DNA of 64,000 nt, taken from assembly GCA_040882465.1 (NCBI GenBank), contig JBBEBG010000008.1:85836-149835 (forward strand), given 5' to 3'. Below are positions 8,381 through 18,173 of this stretch, in pieces. Below the pieces are notes generated by a model that was given only the letters and a program-made list of their open reading frames with translations, ran no database searches and was not told the DNA's origin. The translations under genes and the position numbers were made by a program. Each line of letters begins with the position of its first letter. Within the stretch, counting starts at the first letter, position 1. The DNA is from Gemmatimonadota bacterium. Lineage in GTDB: Bacteria > Gemmatimonadota > Gemmatimonadetes > Longimicrobiales > Gaopeijiaceae.

Positions 8381-11155
8381 TCACCCCTCGCAATCCAACC
8401 ACGAAGCTCCGGTCCCCACATGTACCCGAAGGGGGACCCTGAGAGGCATCGCCCCCTCCATTTCCCGAACCACCATTTCCTGGAGGGCCGGGATCTCCTT
8501 TTCCGGAGTCTCGAAGACGAGCTCGTCGTGGACCTGCAGGAGGAGGCGGCCGCGGGCCTCCCCCTCCGCGAGTCTCCGGTGGATCCGGATCATGGCCTCC
8601 TTGATGAGGTCGGCCGCCGTTCCCTGGATCGGGGTGTTCTGCGCGATCCGCTCCCCGAACTGGCGGACGTTCCAATTGTCCGACTTGAGCTCGGGGATGT
8701 AACGCCGCCGCCCGCTCAGCGTCTCCACATATCCCTTCTCCCGGGCCATTTGAACCTGCGCGTCGAGAAAGGCGCGCACCCCCGAAAAGCGTTCGAAGTA
8801 CTGTCGGATGAAGGTCCCCGCTTCCTCCCTCGTGATTCCTAGCTGGTTCCCCAGAGAGAACTCCCCCTGCCCGTAAAGCGTGGCGAAGTTGATCGTCTTG
8901 GCGCGCGCTCGCTGTTCGTCGGAGACCTCTTCGATCGGGACGTCGAAGATCACGGACGCCGTCTGGCGGTGGACGTCGATGTCCTCCTCGAATGCCGTGA
9001 CGAAGGCTTCGTCGCCGGAGAAATGTGCCAGGATACGAAGTTCGATCTGGGAGTAGTCCGCCGCGAGGAAGAGATTGCCCGGGTCGGGGATGAAGCCCTT
9101 CCGGATCTGGCGTCCGACCTCGGAGCGGATCGGGATGTTCTGAAGGTTGGGATCCGAGGAGGAGATCCGGCCGGTCGCAGCGACCGTCTGGTTGAAAGAT
9201 GCGTGGATCCGCCCCGTCTCCGGATTTACCATCCGAGGGAGAGCATCCACGTAAGTCGAGCGAAGCTTTTCGAGTTGCCGGTATTCGAGGAGGTGGATGG
9301 GAAGGGTGTGACCCCTTGCCGCCAGCTCTTCGAGGACACTCGCGTCGGTCGAAGGGCCGGTCTTCGTCTTGCGGATCACAGGAAGCTGGAGCTTCTCGAA
9401 GAGGATCTCACGGAGCTGTGGCGTCGAGTTCACGTTGAACTCGCCGCCCGCTTCCTTGAAGATCTCGCTACGGATCGCTTCGAGCTCGGACTCGAGCTTC
9501 AGGCTCATCCCCTCGAAGAGGGGAGGATGGATCCGGATGCCGGCCTCTTCCATGGCCGCGAGGACGGGGATGAGCGGCATCTCCAGCTCCCGGAACAGCC
9601 GGTCCAGCTTCTGCTCCTGGAGCTCGGGACCGAAGCGGGTCCAGAGGCGAAGGGTGATATCGGCATCCTCGCAGGCGTACTCCACGGCACGGTCCAGGGG
9701 AACCTGCGAGAAAGGGACCTGGCTCTTCCCCTTCCCGGTCACGTCCTGGTACGAGATCATGCTGTGCCCGAGGAAGTCGGTCGCGAGGACGTCGAGGGAG
9801 TGCTGTCGGCGTCCCGGATCGAGGACGTACGAGGCGATCATCGTGTCCGCGTCGAGCCCCGCCAGCTCGAGGCCGGCGCGGCGCAAGACGAGGAGGTCGT
9901 ACTTGAGGTTCTGCCCTACCTTCGGGAGCTCCGCGTCCTCGAGGAGCGCCCGGAGAGGCTCCATGCGCGGATCGGAGAGCGGGGGAAGATTGGGCGGAGG
10001 CTCCGCGGCCGAGGGATCGTCGAGAAGGTCTCCCGGAGGGAGCTCGTGCGCGAGGGGGAAGTAGACGCCCTCCCCTTCCTTCCATGAGAGGGAGATCCCC
10101 ACGAGCTTCGCCCGCATCGGTTCGGTGGATGTCGTCTCCGTATCCACGGCGAGGCGTCCCGCCCGCTTCGCCACGCGCGCGATCGCCGCGATCTCGTTCG
10201 CCTCGGTGACTGCCCTGTAAGACGGAGCGTTCTCCGGCGACGACCGAGCCGGCGTTCCCCCCGCGGAAAACTTCTCAATGAGCGTGCGAAACTCTAGCTC
10301 CACGCAGATTTCGCGAAGGCGGTCCACGTCCGGCTCCCGGACCTTCAGCCGCTCCAGGTCGAGCTCCACGGGGAGGTCGCGCTGGATGGTCACAAGGCGC
10401 CGGGAGAGGCGAATTTGCTCCACGTTTTCGATGAGCGAGTCGCGCTTCCCCTTCCAGGGGATCGAGCCGGGGTTTTGGAGGAGGGTCTCGAGGGGGCCGA
10501 TCTCCTTCAGGAGCCGCCGTGCCCATCCCTCCCCGATTCCCGGCGCCCCCGGAACGTTGTCCGAGGCGTCGCCGACGAGGGCCAGATAGTCCACCACCAG
10601 GTCGGGGGGAACGCCGAGGCGTTCGGAGGCGTTGGATTCGTCCACCCACTCGGCTGCGACCCCGGTCGGGCCGCCCCGTCCTGGGTTGAGAAGGTGCACC
10701 CCCGGTCCCACGAGCTGGTGGAAATCCTTGTCGCCGGAGACGACCACGGCTTCGATCCCCCGCTCCTGAGCCTTCCGGGCGAGGGTTCCGATCACGTCGT
10801 CGGCCTCGTATCCATCGAGCTCGACGATTTCGTCGTGAAATGCCTCCACTAGCGCGCGCACCCGGGGGAGGGAGGCGCGCAGCTCGTCGGGCATCTTCTC
10901 CCGCGTCGCCTTGTACGCTGGGTATTCTTTTTCCCGGTGGCTCATCCCCGAATCGAAAACGACCGCGAGGTAGTCCGGGGCGTATTTCTCCCGAATTCCC
11001 AGGAGGAAGTTGATGAAGCCCCACGGAGCGGAGGTGTTTTCCCCGCGTGAGTTGGTCAGGGGTCGGTTGACGAAGGCGAAGAAGGCCCGGTAAATGAGCG
11101 CGTAGGCGTCGATCAGAAAAAGCCGCGGGGCCTTCTTGGTGGGGACCTCGACCAT
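8381..11155 (-). CDS. polA: DNA polymerase I
   Basis: A 924-residue polymerase with all three modules. The N-terminal 5' nuclease (about residues 8-290) shows LIDAYALIYRAFFAF and DGYEADDVIGTLA. A 3'-5' exonuclease domain (about 320-520) shows VDTETTSTEP, QNLKYDLLVL and YACEDADITL, so the acidic proofreading residues appear intact. The family A polymerase follows, with motif A (DYSQIELRILAHFSGDE, from D700), the O-helix (KTINFATLYGQGEF, Phe at the dideoxy-discriminating position) and motif C (VHDELVF, H876-D877-E878). It fills repair gaps and removes RNA primers. The length equals that of E. coli Pol I. It lies downstream of an ExbB/TolQ-like gene, separated by a strong hairpin. Confidence 0.97.
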   Translation of the reverse strand: MVEVPTKKAPRLFLIDAYALIYRAFFAFVNRPLTNSRGENTSAPWGFINFLLGIREKYAPDYLAVVFDSGMSHREKEYPAYKATREKMPDELRASLPRVRALVEAFHDEIVELDGYEADDVIGTLARKAQERGIEAVVVSGDKDFHQLVGPGVHLLNPGRGGPTGVAAEWVDESNASERLGVPPDLVVDYLALVGDASDNVPGAPGIGEGWARRLLKEIGPLETLLQNPGSIPWKGKRDSLIENVEQIRLSRRLVTIQRDLPVELDLERLKVREPDVDRLREICVELEFRTLIEKFSAGGTPARSSPENAPSYRAVTEANEIAAIARVAKRAGRLAVDTETTSTEPMRAKLVGISLSWKEGEGVYFPLAHELPPGDLLDDPSAAEPPPNLPPLSDPRMEPLRALLEDAELPKVGQNLKYDLLVLRRAGLELAGLDADTMIASYVLDPGRRQHSLDVLATDFLGHSMISYQDVTGKGKSQVPFSQVPLDRAVEYACEDADITLRLWTRFGPELQEQKLDRLFRELEMPLIPVLAAMEEAGIRIHPPLFEGMSLKLESELEAIRSEIFKEAGGEFNVNSTPQLREILFEKLQLPVIRKTKTGPSTDASVLEELAARGHTLPIHLLEYRQLEKLRSTYVDALPRMVNPETGRIHASFNQTVAATGRISSSDPNLQNIPIRSEVGRQIRKGFIPDPGNLFLAADYSQIELRILAHFSGDEAFVTAFEEDIDVHRQTASVIFDVPIEEVSDEQRARAKTINFATLYGQGEFSLGNQLGITREEAGTFIRQYFERFSGVRAFLDAQVQMAREKGYVETLSGRRRYIPELKSDNWNVRQFGERIAQNTPIQGTAADLIKEAMIRIHRRLAEGEARGRLLLQVHDELVFETPEKEIPALQEMVVREMEGAMPLRVPLRVHVGTGASWLDCEG

Positions 11156-11181
11156 GGGGCTCGCTCGGTGGAAGGGGGAAG

Positions 11182-11221
11182 CGAAAGGGGGCCACCCCGC
11201 ACCCGGGATGGCCCCCTTTCG
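11182..11221 (-). terminator. Hairpin terminator between the ExbB-like gene and polA
   Basis: A perfect 13-bp inverted repeat: CGAAAGGGGGCCA at 11182-11194 and its complement at 11209-11221, around a 14-base loop. It sits just after the ExbB-like stop on the minus strand and before polA. No long T run follows, so it may act as an attenuating or RNA-stabilising structure as well as a terminator. Confidence 0.6.
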
Positions 11222-11278
11222 GCTACCGCCCGGCCGCCCCGGAGACTTCGTTCGCCGGCGCGGGGACGAGAGGCGGGA

Positions 11279-11977
11279 TCAGACCTGCCGGCCTCCCATC
11301 GCGTGGATCGTGTCGATCATCTTCTGGGCCGACTCCTCCATGTCGATCACGAGCGAATCGATCCGGGACACGAAATAATTGTGGGCGATGCTCACCGGAA
11401 TGGCGATCGCGAGTCCCGCGGCCGTCGTGAGAAGCGCAACCTTGATCCCTCCGGCCACCGTCGTCGGATCGACCTCGCCCGCGAGCTCGATGGCCTCGAA
11501 GGCGATGATCATCCCGACCACGGTCCCGAGGAAGCCGAGGAGCGGAGCGACGTTCGTGAGGGTCGCCAACCAGACCAACCCGCTTTCGAGCTTCGTGAGC
11601 TCCAGGAGCCCCTGGTTCTCGACAGCCTTCATGACCCGCTCAGGCCCTTCCTGGCGGCGCTCGAGGCCCGCGAAGAGGATGTTCGCCGCCGGGGAGTTCG
11701 ATCCCCGGCAGACCTCCATCGCCTCCTCGACGCGTTGCTCGGCGAGCAGCCCGTTCACCGTCGAGAGAATCCTCTTGGTCCGTGCGCTCTTCACCATGAG
11801 GTCCGCGAACTTCCAGATGATCAGGAGGATCCCCAAGACGAGGCACAGCCCCAGTGGCCAGCGCATGAACCCCATCTCGTCCCAGGAAAACTGGAGCCAC
11901 TCCATCGGCGACATCTCTGGGGACTCGAGCCCGGCGAGCTGGAGTAGGGAGCTGTAGAGCTGAAGTGACCCGACCAA
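11279..11977 (-). CDS. MotA/TolQ/ExbB proton-channel family protein
   Basis: A 232-residue inner-membrane protein. A first transmembrane helix lies near residue 45 (WPLGLCLVLGILLIIW). A long cytoplasmic loop follows, then two helices in the conserved MotA/TolQ/ExbB domain (NVAPLLGFLGTVVGMIIAF and the VALLTTAAGLAIAIP segment). These proteins form the proton-conducting stator that energises TonB, Tol-Pal or flagellar partners. The TTG at 11977 is preferred over an upstream TTG at 12004 because GGGAGG lies five bases before it. No exbD/tolR or tonB gene is adjacent, so the partner must be encoded elsewhere. A sigma-70-type promoter lies directly upstream. Confidence 0.85.
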   Translation of the reverse strand: MVGSLQLYSSLLQLAGLESPEMSPMEWLQFSWDEMGFMRWPLGLCLVLGILLIIWKFADLMVKSARTKRILSTVNGLLAEQRVEEAMEVCRGSNSPAANILFAGLERRQEGPERVMKAVENQGLLELTKLESGLVWLATLTNVAPLLGFLGTVVGMIIAFEAIELAGEVDPTTVAGGIKVALLTTAAGLAIAIPVSIAHNYFVSRIDSLVIDMEESAQKMIDTIHAMGGRQV

Positions 11978-12065
11978 GTGGACCTCCCGGCGATGTGGGT
12001 GCAAACGACTTCACATTCCGACAAAGGGACCGGAACGTGTTGAGCCAATGATTTCGGAGGGTGGG

Positions 12066-12094
12066 ATAATGGAACCGGCCGCGGACCATGTCAA
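12066..12094 (-). promoter_or_regulatory. Sigma-70-type promoter for the ExbB-like gene
   Basis: On the minus strand a perfect -35 TTGACA (12089-12094) and a -10 CATTAT (12066-12071, 4/6 match) are separated by exactly 17 bases. The -35 box overlaps the stop codon of the ABC ATPase gene that ends at 12091. The -10 box is about 90 bases from the TTG start at 11977. Confidence 0.6.
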
Positions 12095-13176
12095 GTCACT
12101 TCCCTCCCACCCGCGAGACCTCCCTTTTCAAGCTTGATGCACCGGGCGGCGTGCTCGAATCCGACCGGGTCCAGGGGGGGCTCGATCCGGGCGCATGCCT
12201 GATCCCTGAGGGGATACCAGCACCGGGGATGGAAGGCGCAGCCCGAAGGGGGCGCGACCGGGGAAGGGACCTCTCCCTCGAGCACGATCCGCCTCCGGGC
12301 GTCGCGGAGCGAGGGGTCGGGCCGGGGCACCGCCGAGAGGAGGGCCCGCGTGTAAGGGTGCTGGGGATTCCGGTAAAGTGAAGCGACCGGGGCCGTCTCG
12401 ACGATTCTCCCGAGGTACATGACGGCCACCCGGTCGCTCACATGCTCCACTACGGCCAGGTCGTGCGCGATGAAGAGGTAGGTGAGGCCGAGCTCCTTCT
12501 GAAGCTCCTTCAGGAGGTTCACGACCTGCGCCTGGACCGAGACGTCCAGCGCCGAGACGGGCTCGTCGCAAACGATGAAGTCGGGCTCCACGGAGAGGGC
12601 CCGCGCGATCCCGATCCGTTGGCGCTGGCCCCCGCTGAACTCGTGCGGATAGCGGTCGGCATGTTCAGCGAGGAGACCGACGATGTCGAGGAGCTGCCGG
12701 ACCCGGCGCCGCCGTCCCTCCCGGTCCCCGCCCAGCCGATGAACTCGTAGGACCTCGTCGAGCATCTGCCCGACGGTCATTCGGGGATTCAGGGAGGAGT
12801 AAGGGTCCTGGAAGACGATCTGAGCCCGCCTCCTCAGCCGGCGGAGCGCGTCGCGCTCCATGGCGAGCACGTCTTCACCCCCGAATCGAATCTCTCCCGA
12901 GGTGGGCTCGATCAGCCGGAGGATCGCGCGCCCTGCGGTGGACTTCCCACACCCCGATTCGCCGACGAGCCCAAGGGTCTCCCCCCGGAAGAGGTCGAAG
13001 GAGATCCCGTCCACCGCCTTCACCCAACCCTTGCTTCGAGGGAGCACCCCCTTTCCGATGGGGAAGTACTTCTTCAGGTCCCGGACGGAGAGGAGCGGCT
13101 CGGCCGGGGGCGAGGCACTTCGGGAGACCACCGGAGAGCTCCCGCTCCGCGGGTCATCGTGCGAAGCGGAGCTCAT
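12091..13176 (-). CDS. Oligopeptide/dipeptide ABC transporter ATP-binding protein (DppF/OppF type)
   Basis: A 361-residue ATPase. Walker A is [15 protein letters not shown] (near residue 72), the Q-loop is [13 protein letters not shown], the signature is [16 protein letters not shown], and Walker B is [16 protein letters not shown] with the switch His in [15 protein letters not shown]. The C-terminal oligo_HPY region with clustered Cys ([11 protein letters not shown]) is typical of peptide importers of the Dpp/Opp class. ATG 13176 overlaps the stop of the partner ATPase (ATGA) and starts just before the ABC domain. A poorly conserved, Ser/Pro-rich N-terminus of about 25 residues precedes the domain. 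Together with the DppD-type ATPase it would power import by the two permeases upstream. Confidence 0.92.
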   Translation of the reverse strand: MSSASHDDPRSGSSPVVSRSASPPAEPLLSVRDLKKYFPIGKGVLPRSKGWVKAVDGISFDLFRGETLGLVGESGCGKSTAGRAILRLIEPTSGEIRFGGEDVLAMERDALRRLRRRAQIVFQDPYSSLNPRMTVGQMLDEVLRVHRLGGDREGRRRRVRQLLDIVGLLAEHADRYPHEFSGGQRQRIGIARALSVEPDFIVCDEPVSALDVSVQAQVVNLLKELQKELGLTYLFIAHDLAVVEHVSDRVAVMYLGRIVETAPVASLYRNPQHPYTRALLSAVPRPDPSLRDARRRIVLEGEVPSPVAPPSGCAFHPRCWYPLRDQACARIEPPLDPVGFEHAARCIKLEKGGLAGGREVT

Positions 13177-14195
13177 CGCTGAGCCTCTCCCCGGACCGCT
13201 GGGTCCCTCCGGCGCTCCGGCTCTTCCTCGAGCCAGCATCGAGACGCCCGGCCCCCGTCCTCCCCCGGCGGCGCGAGGAGGGGCGGCATCTCCTGGGCGC
13301 AGCGCTCCCATGCGTGGGGGCAGCGGGGGCGGAAGCGGCACGCTTCGGGCCAGGCGGTCGGGCTCGGGACAACGCCCTGAATCGGGTGGAGCCGGGTTTC
13401 CCCTTCCGCGAGCTTGGGAAGGGAATCGAGGAGCCCCTGAGTGTAGGGGTGACGCGGCCGGAGGAAGATGTCGTGAACGGAGCCCGATTCCACAATCTGC
13501 CCGGCGTACATCACGATGACGCGGTCGCAAACTTCCGCGACGACACCCAGGTCGTGCGTGATGAGGAGGACCGCCATTCCCCGCTGTCTTCGAAGGCGCT
13601 CGAGGAGGTCGAGGATCTGGGCCTGGATGGTCACGTCGAGCGCGGTAGTCGGCTCGTCCGCGATGAGGATCTCGGGCTCGCAGGAGAGGGCCATCGCGAT
13701 CATGACGCGCTGGCGCATTCCGCCGGAGAGCTGGTGCGGATATTCGTCGAAGCGGCGCTCCGGCTCGGAAATTCCCACCTCCTTCAGGAGCCCGATCCCC
13801 ACCCGGCGCGCTTCCTTCCTCCCGAGGCGGCGGTGGAGCTCGAGCGCTTCCTGGATCTGGCTTCCCACCGTGAAGACGGGATTGAGGGAGGTCATGGGCT
13901 CCTGGAAGATCATCGCGATGTCGTTCCCCCGGATCGTGCGGAGCCGGGGTTCGGGGAGCCCCACGAGCTCCTCCCCCTCGAGCCGGATCGAGCTCCCCGG
14001 CAGGATCGCTCCGGGGGGATTTGGAACGAGCCCCATGATCGAGAGAGAGGTCACGGTTTTCCCGCACCCGGACTCCCCGACGATTCCCACCGCCTCGCCC
14101 CTCTCCACCGCGAAGGACACGCCGTCCACCGCGCGGGCGGTGCCCCCGTCCACGGTGAAGTAGGTCCGCAGGTTGTCGACGGCGAGAAGTGTCAC
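13173..14195 (-). CDS. Oligopeptide/dipeptide ABC transporter ATP-binding protein (DppD/OppD type)
   Basis: A 340-residue ATPase with Walker [18 protein letters not shown]-loop [13 protein letters not shown], signature [16 protein letters not shown] and Walker [17 protein letters not shown]. The C-terminal Cys-containing oligo_HPY segment ([14 protein letters not shown]) is present, and in relatives such a segment can bind an Fe-S cluster. The GTG at 14195 is chosen because AGGAG sits about six bases upstream and it lies one base past the permease stop. The open frame beyond it runs through the permease gene. It is the first of two ATPase genes and overlaps the DppF-type gene by four bases. 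Confidence 0.92.
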   Translation of the reverse strand: MTLLAVDNLRTYFTVDGGTARAVDGVSFAVERGEAVGIVGESGCGKTVTSLSIMGLVPNPPGAILPGSSIRLEGEELVGLPEPRLRTIRGNDIAMIFQEPMTSLNPVFTVGSQIQEALELHRRLGRKEARRVGIGLLKEVGISEPERRFDEYPHQLSGGMRQRVMIAMALSCEPEILIADEPTTALDVTIQAQILDLLERLRRQRGMAVLLITHDLGVVAEVCDRVIVMYAGQIVESGSVHDIFLRPRHPYTQGLLDSLPKLAEGETRLHPIQGVVPSPTAWPEACRFRPRCPHAWERCAQEMPPLLAPPGEDGGRASRCWLEEEPERRRDPAVRGEAQR

Positions 14196-14196
14196 A

Positions 14197-15336
14197 TCAG
14201 CTCCTGAGGCGTGGGTCGAGGGCATCGCGCAGCCCGTCCCCGGCCAGATTGAACGAAAGGACGGTAAGGACGATCGCGAGTCCCGGGAAGGTGGTGATCC
14301 ACCATGCCCCCAGGAGATTGTTCCGCCCGTCGGCCACCATCGTTCCCCAGGAGGGGGTCGGTGGCTGGACGCCCATCCCAAGGAAGGAGAGCCCCGCCTC
14401 GAGGACGATCGTGTCGCCGATTCCGAGGGTGGCCGCCACGATCACCGGCGCCAGGGTGTTGGGAATGAGGTGCCGAAAGATCAGCCGGAGTCGGGAGAAT
14501 CCGAGCGCACGCCCCGCCTGGATGAACTCCCTCTCGCGGAGGCTCAGCACCTCCCCCCGGACGATCCGGGAGGTCTGCGGCCACTGCGTGAGCCCCAGGA
14601 CGGCCACGATCAAGAAGATCGAGGGCTCGAACACGGCAATGATCGTGATGAGGAGAATGAGACGGGGAAAGGAGATCACCATGTCCACGCACCGCATGAT
14701 GACGGAGTCCACCCGTCCGCCGATGAATCCGGCCACCGCGCCGACGATCGTTCCGATGGAGATCGAGATCCCCACCGCGATGAATCCGATGGAGAGGGAG
14801 ACGCGGGCCCCATAGAGCATCCGGGAGAGGACGTCACGGGCGAACTGATCCGTCCCGAGAGGATGCGCCGCCGAGGGGGAAAGAAACCGCTCGGTGAGGA
14901 GATTTCCCTGGGCCGCGGGATCGAAGGGGGCGAGGAAGGGAGTGAGGAGAGCGACGAGGTAGAACGCCGCGACCGCCAGGAGCCCCGCCACGGCGACCCG
15001 ATTCTTCCGGAAGGCGCGGAGTGCCAGCGTCCACTGCGTTGTCGCGGCCCTTTCCGGACCGCCCATCGCGCCTGTCCGCTCTGCCTCGCTCCGCCGCGCG
15101 TCCCGTGCCGACCAGAGCCAGGACCCCGCCCCGGCCGCGAGGAGGGCCGCTAGCGCGATCCGGTGGTCCCACGGCCCACCGGGCGCCGCTGCGATCCGGT
15201 TCCAACGCGTGACGACGACCGTGACGACGGCCAACCAGAGGAGGAGGGGCGGGAGCCCCGCGAGAGCGCGCCCCGCGAGGAGCTGGTGAAGCCCGGGGAG
15301 GGCGAAGGCGAGACGTCCGCGCGCGCCGTCAGTCAT
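14197..15336 (-). CDS. Peptide ABC transporter permease (DppC type) with extra N-terminal membrane segment
   Basis: A 379-residue permease. The binding-protein-dependent transport domain starts near residue 165 ([20 protein letters not shown]) and carries the EAA-loop region ([20 protein letters not shown]). The ending [13 protein letters not shown] is typical of DppC/OppC proteins. The first 90 residues are additional to the usual family length of about 300. They hold two hydrophobic stretches ([15 protein letters not shown] and [15 protein letters not shown]), so the topology has about two extra helices. ATG 15336 lies eight bases inside the end of the DppB-type gene, which supports this long form as the true start. 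Confidence 0.9.
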   Translation of the reverse strand: MTDGARGRLAFALPGLHQLLAGRALAGLPPLLLWLAVVTVVVTRWNRIAAAPGGPWDHRIALAALLAAGAGSWLWSARDARRSEAERTGAMGGPERAATTQWTLALRAFRKNRVAVAGLLAVAAFYLVALLTPFLAPFDPAAQGNLLTERFLSPSAAHPLGTDQFARDVLSRMLYGARVSLSIGFIAVGISISIGTIVGAVAGFIGGRVDSVIMRCVDMVISFPRLILLITIIAVFEPSIFLIVAVLGLTQWPQTSRIVRGEVLSLREREFIQAGRALGFSRLRLIFRHLIPNTLAPVIVAATLGIGDTIVLEAGLSFLGMGVQPPTPSWGTMVADGRNNLLGAWWITTFPGLAIVLTVLSFNLAGDGLRDALDPRLRS

Positions 15337-16315
15337 AACGAATGCGCGGGTCCACCAGAGAGTAGAGGAGGTCGGCCATCAAATTCCCGACCACCACCAT
15401 CAGCGCGAAGATGAAGGCGCTCGCCATCACGACCGGGTAATCCCTTTGCGCGATCGCGTCCACGACGAGCTTTCCCATTCCGGGCCAGGCGAAAACCGTC
15501 TCGATGAAGACGGTTCCGCTGAAGAGGACGGGGAGGTAAAGGCCGAGGAGAGTCACGATCGGGATGAGCGCGTTCCGAAGGGCGTGCCGGAAGATGACAC
15601 GACCCTCCGGGAGTCCCTTCGCCCGCGCGGTGCGAACGTAATCCTGTCGGATCACCTCGAGCATGCTTCCCCGCGTGTAGCGCGCGATTCCGGCGGCAAG
15701 AACGAGTGCGAGGGAGGCCGCCGGAAGGATGAGATGCGCGATCCGATCGCGGATCTGCCCCGCGGCGGTCATGAAGGGATAGTCCACCGAAGTCATCCCC
15801 GAGGCGGGAAGCCAGAAGGGCCACTCCCAGACGTTCCGCGCCCCGAGGCTGAAGACCAGGATCAGCATCAGGGCGAGCCAGAACGAAGGCATCGAATAAA
15901 AGAAGAGGGAGATGAGGCTCAGGAGGTTGTCCACCCACGAGTTCTGGCGGATCGCCTGGATGACCCCGATGAGGATCCCACCGAGAAAAGCGAGGACGAT
16001 CGCGCTCGCAGAAAGGATCAGGGTGTTCGGTAGGATCTGTGCGATCACGTCCCGCACCGGCTGGTTCCGCGCGAAAGAAACGCCGAAGTCCCCCTGCAGC
16101 ATGGCTTTCATCCAGCGGACGTAACGCACGGGAATGGGCTGGTCGAGCCCCATGTTCACCCGCATCTGCTGGAGGACCTCGGGGGAGACGTTCGGGGCGG
16201 TGTAAATCGAGACCGGATCCCCCGGGGCGAGGTTGAGGACGAAAAAGACGATCGTCGCGATCCCGAGGACGAGCGGGATCGCCCCGAGGAGGCGCCGGAG
16301 GAGGAAAGAGATCAT
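15329..16315 (-). CDS. Peptide ABC transporter permease (DppB type)
   Basis: A 328-residue permease starting MISFLLRRLLGAIPLVLGIATI, the standard DppB/OppB opening. It is followed by the periplasmic loop with LGLDQPIPVRYVRWM and the EAA loop (DYVRTARAKGLPEGRVIFRH). About six transmembrane helices are visible. It ends [14 protein letters not shown], the usual family ending. It forms the translocation channel with the DppC-type partner, whose gene overlaps its end by eight bases. The gene follows the binding-protein gene after 75 bases containing a GC-rich hairpin. Confidence 0.93.
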   Translation of the reverse strand: MISFLLRRLLGAIPLVLGIATIVFFVLNLAPGDPVSIYTAPNVSPEVLQQMRVNMGLDQPIPVRYVRWMKAMLQGDFGVSFARNQPVRDVIAQILPNTLILSASAIVLAFLGGILIGVIQAIRQNSWVDNLLSLISLFFYSMPSFWLALMLILVFSLGARNVWEWPFWLPASGMTSVDYPFMTAAGQIRDRIAHLILPAASLALVLAAGIARYTRGSMLEVIRQDYVRTARAKGLPEGRVIFRHALRNALIPIVTLLGLYLPVLFSGTVFIETVFAWPGMGKLVVDAIAQRDYPVVMASAFIFALMVVVGNLMADLLYSLVDPRIRYD

Positions 16316-16350
16316 GGCGGCGCCAGGGAAGCCCCGCTCAGAGCTTCGCG

Positions 16351-16366
16351 GGGGCCCGGGGGCCCC
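16351..16366 (-). other. GC-rich hairpin between binding-protein and permease genes
   Basis: GGGGCC at 16351-16356 and GGCCCC at 16361-16366 form a compact stem with a four-base loop, inside a wider palindromic GGCGCC context (16316-16372). Such intercistronic stems often stabilise the upstream binding-protein transcript or lower read-through to the permeases. No T run follows on the minus strand. Confidence 0.4.
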
Positions 16367-16390
16367 GGCGCCTCACCGAAGCGGCCGGCC

Positions 16391-18118
16391 TCAGGGTGCG
16401 CTCGCCCTGCGACGGTCGGCGGGAATCCACCACTCCTGGATTCCCGCCCACTCCCCGCGCGCGTCCAGAACGACGTTCTGGAGCCTCCGGTTCAGCCCGG
16501 CCCGCCGGAGAGGAAAATAGAGGTAGGTGTAAGGCTGAACCTCAACGAGGAGCTCCTGGTAGTCGTGCCAGAGCGGAATCGCCTCCGCCCGGTCCACGAT
16601 GAGGGGGAGGGTGTCGAGGAGGAGGTCGAGGCGCGGGTCGTTCGTCCCCGACCAGCCGTAGGGTTGATTCAAATTCCGCGAGTGGTGCAGGTCGGTATCG
16701 TCGAGCCTGAACTCCGCGACCCATCCGATCACGACTCCGTCGAAGTCGCGCACCTCGGGGGTGTTGATCTGGCTGAGCAGGGTGGCCCACTCGACCACCT
16801 GGGGCCGCACCGCGATCCCGACTTCTCGGAGCTGGGCTTGCATGATCTCGGCGATGTCCTGCCGGTCCTGATTCCCATCGTTGTATTTGATCGAGAGATC
16901 GAGACGGACTCCCTCCGAGTTCTCTCGGATTCCGTCCCCGTCTCGGTCCACCCACCCCGCCTCGTCGAGGAGGGCGCGCGCACCCGCGGGATCGTAAGGG
17001 AGGGCGTCCCTGTTTCCCTCGTGAAAGGCCCAATGGATCGGAGGAACTCCCGCGTTCGCCACCTCCCCGTAACCAAGGAGGAGGGCCTCCACGATCTCGG
17101 CCCGGTTCGTCGCCATCGTGATCGCTCGGCGCACGCGCGCGTCCGCGAGCTGCGGCCGCCGTGTGTTCCAACCCACGAAATCGTACGAACGCCAGGGAAA
17201 AGTGCGGAATTGGAGGTGGGAAGCCCCCGTGATCTGCGGTTCCTGGCTCGCCGGCGGATTGATCATGAAGTCGATGTTCTCCGTGAGCAGCTCGGTCAGG
17301 AGCGTCGTCTGCTCCGGGATGATCCGGAGGACGTAACGCGCGAGGTATGGTGGCCCGCCGAGCCCTTCCGGGAAGGCCGGATTCCGCACGAAGCTCCAAC
17401 TCGCGTCCGCCCGATGGTCCTCGAACACGAAGGGGCCGTTCCCCACCGGGCACCGATTTCCGTACGGATGCTGGCGGAGCTCCGCGGGGGCAACGTCGCG
17501 AAGGAGGTGCTCCGGCATGATCGCCGTGGCGCGCCAGGGATCGAGGAGCTCCGCATGGGGGCGAAGGCGAAAAAGGATGGTGTGGTCGTCGAGAACTTCG
17601 ACCCCGTCCGGACCGGGAACGTAGTGGGTCCAGAAGGCCTGGTTCGGGAAGGCGGTCGCCGGATCGGTGGCGCGCAGGTAAGTGAACTCCACGTCGCGCG
17701 CCGTGGTCGGCGTCCCGTCGTGCCAGAAGACGTCGTCGCGAAGGTGGAAGGTGAGCTCCGTGCTCTCCTCGTTCAGCTCCCAGGTCCGGGCCAGGTAGGG
17801 CTCCGGCTCGAAGCCCCCGTCGAACCGGATCAGCGTCATCAGGTTGAGAAAGGTCTGGTGCTGCGTGGACTCGTACGCGGAGGAGACCAGCGCGTTCATT
17901 CCGTCCGCGAGCTCTCCGATCGTTCCGACGACCGCGGTTCCCCCGTAACGCTCTCCCGTCGGATGCTCGAAACCGGCGAGGTGCTCGGCCACCCGGGGAA
18001 GGACATCTCGGCAAAACTCCGGGAGCCCGGCGAGGGAGCGCGCCGCCTGGTCTCCGCACCCGGCGGCCAGGGAGAAGACGAGGAAGGCCCAGGAGGTCGC
18101 GAGAGATCGGGGCTTCAT
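16391..18118 (-). CDS. Peptide ABC transporter substrate-binding lipoprotein (SBP family 5)
   Basis: A 575-residue protein with a lipoprotein signal (LVFSLAAGC, Cys21), so it is tethered to a membrane. The body shows family 5 binding-protein landmarks: LARTWELNEESTELTFHLRD, FWHDGTPTTARDVEFTYL, and the late segment YDPAGARALLDEAGWVDRDG. The frame is open upstream, but ATG 18118 fits the signal peptide and has GGAG a few bases before it. It is the ligand receptor of the five-gene importer ending at 12091. The ligand is presumably oligopeptide, but nickel- or sugar-binding members exist in this family. Confidence 0.9.
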   Translation of the reverse strand: MKPRSLATSWAFLVFSLAAGCGDQAARSLAGLPEFCRDVLPRVAEHLAGFEHPTGERYGGTAVVGTIGELADGMNALVSSAYESTQHQTFLNLMTLIRFDGGFEPEPYLARTWELNEESTELTFHLRDDVFWHDGTPTTARDVEFTYLRATDPATAFPNQAFWTHYVPGPDGVEVLDDHTILFRLRPHAELLDPWRATAIMPEHLLRDVAPAELRQHPYGNRCPVGNGPFVFEDHRADASWSFVRNPAFPEGLGGPPYLARYVLRIIPEQTTLLTELLTENIDFMINPPASQEPQITGASHLQFRTFPWRSYDFVGWNTRRPQLADARVRRAITMATNRAEIVEALLLGYGEVANAGVPPIHWAFHEGNRDALPYDPAGARALLDEAGWVDRDGDGIRENSEGVRLDLSIKYNDGNQDRQDIAEIMQAQLREVGIAVRPQVVEWATLLSQINTPEVRDFDGVVIGWVAEFRLDDTDLHHSRNLNQPYGWSGTNDPRLDLLLDTLPLIVDRAEAIPLWHDYQELLVEVQPYTYLYFPLRRAGLNRRLQNVVLDARGEWAGIQEWWIPADRRRASAP

Positions 18119-18173
18119 GGGCGCTCCGCGGCGGAGGTGCTCGACAGGTTTCCGGCCGGGAGTACGTGGGAGG

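Noticed and set aside
8969..10087. 372-residue plus-strand open frame inside polA
   Set aside because: Antisense shadow of the polymerase domains; no ribosome-binding site or family feature.
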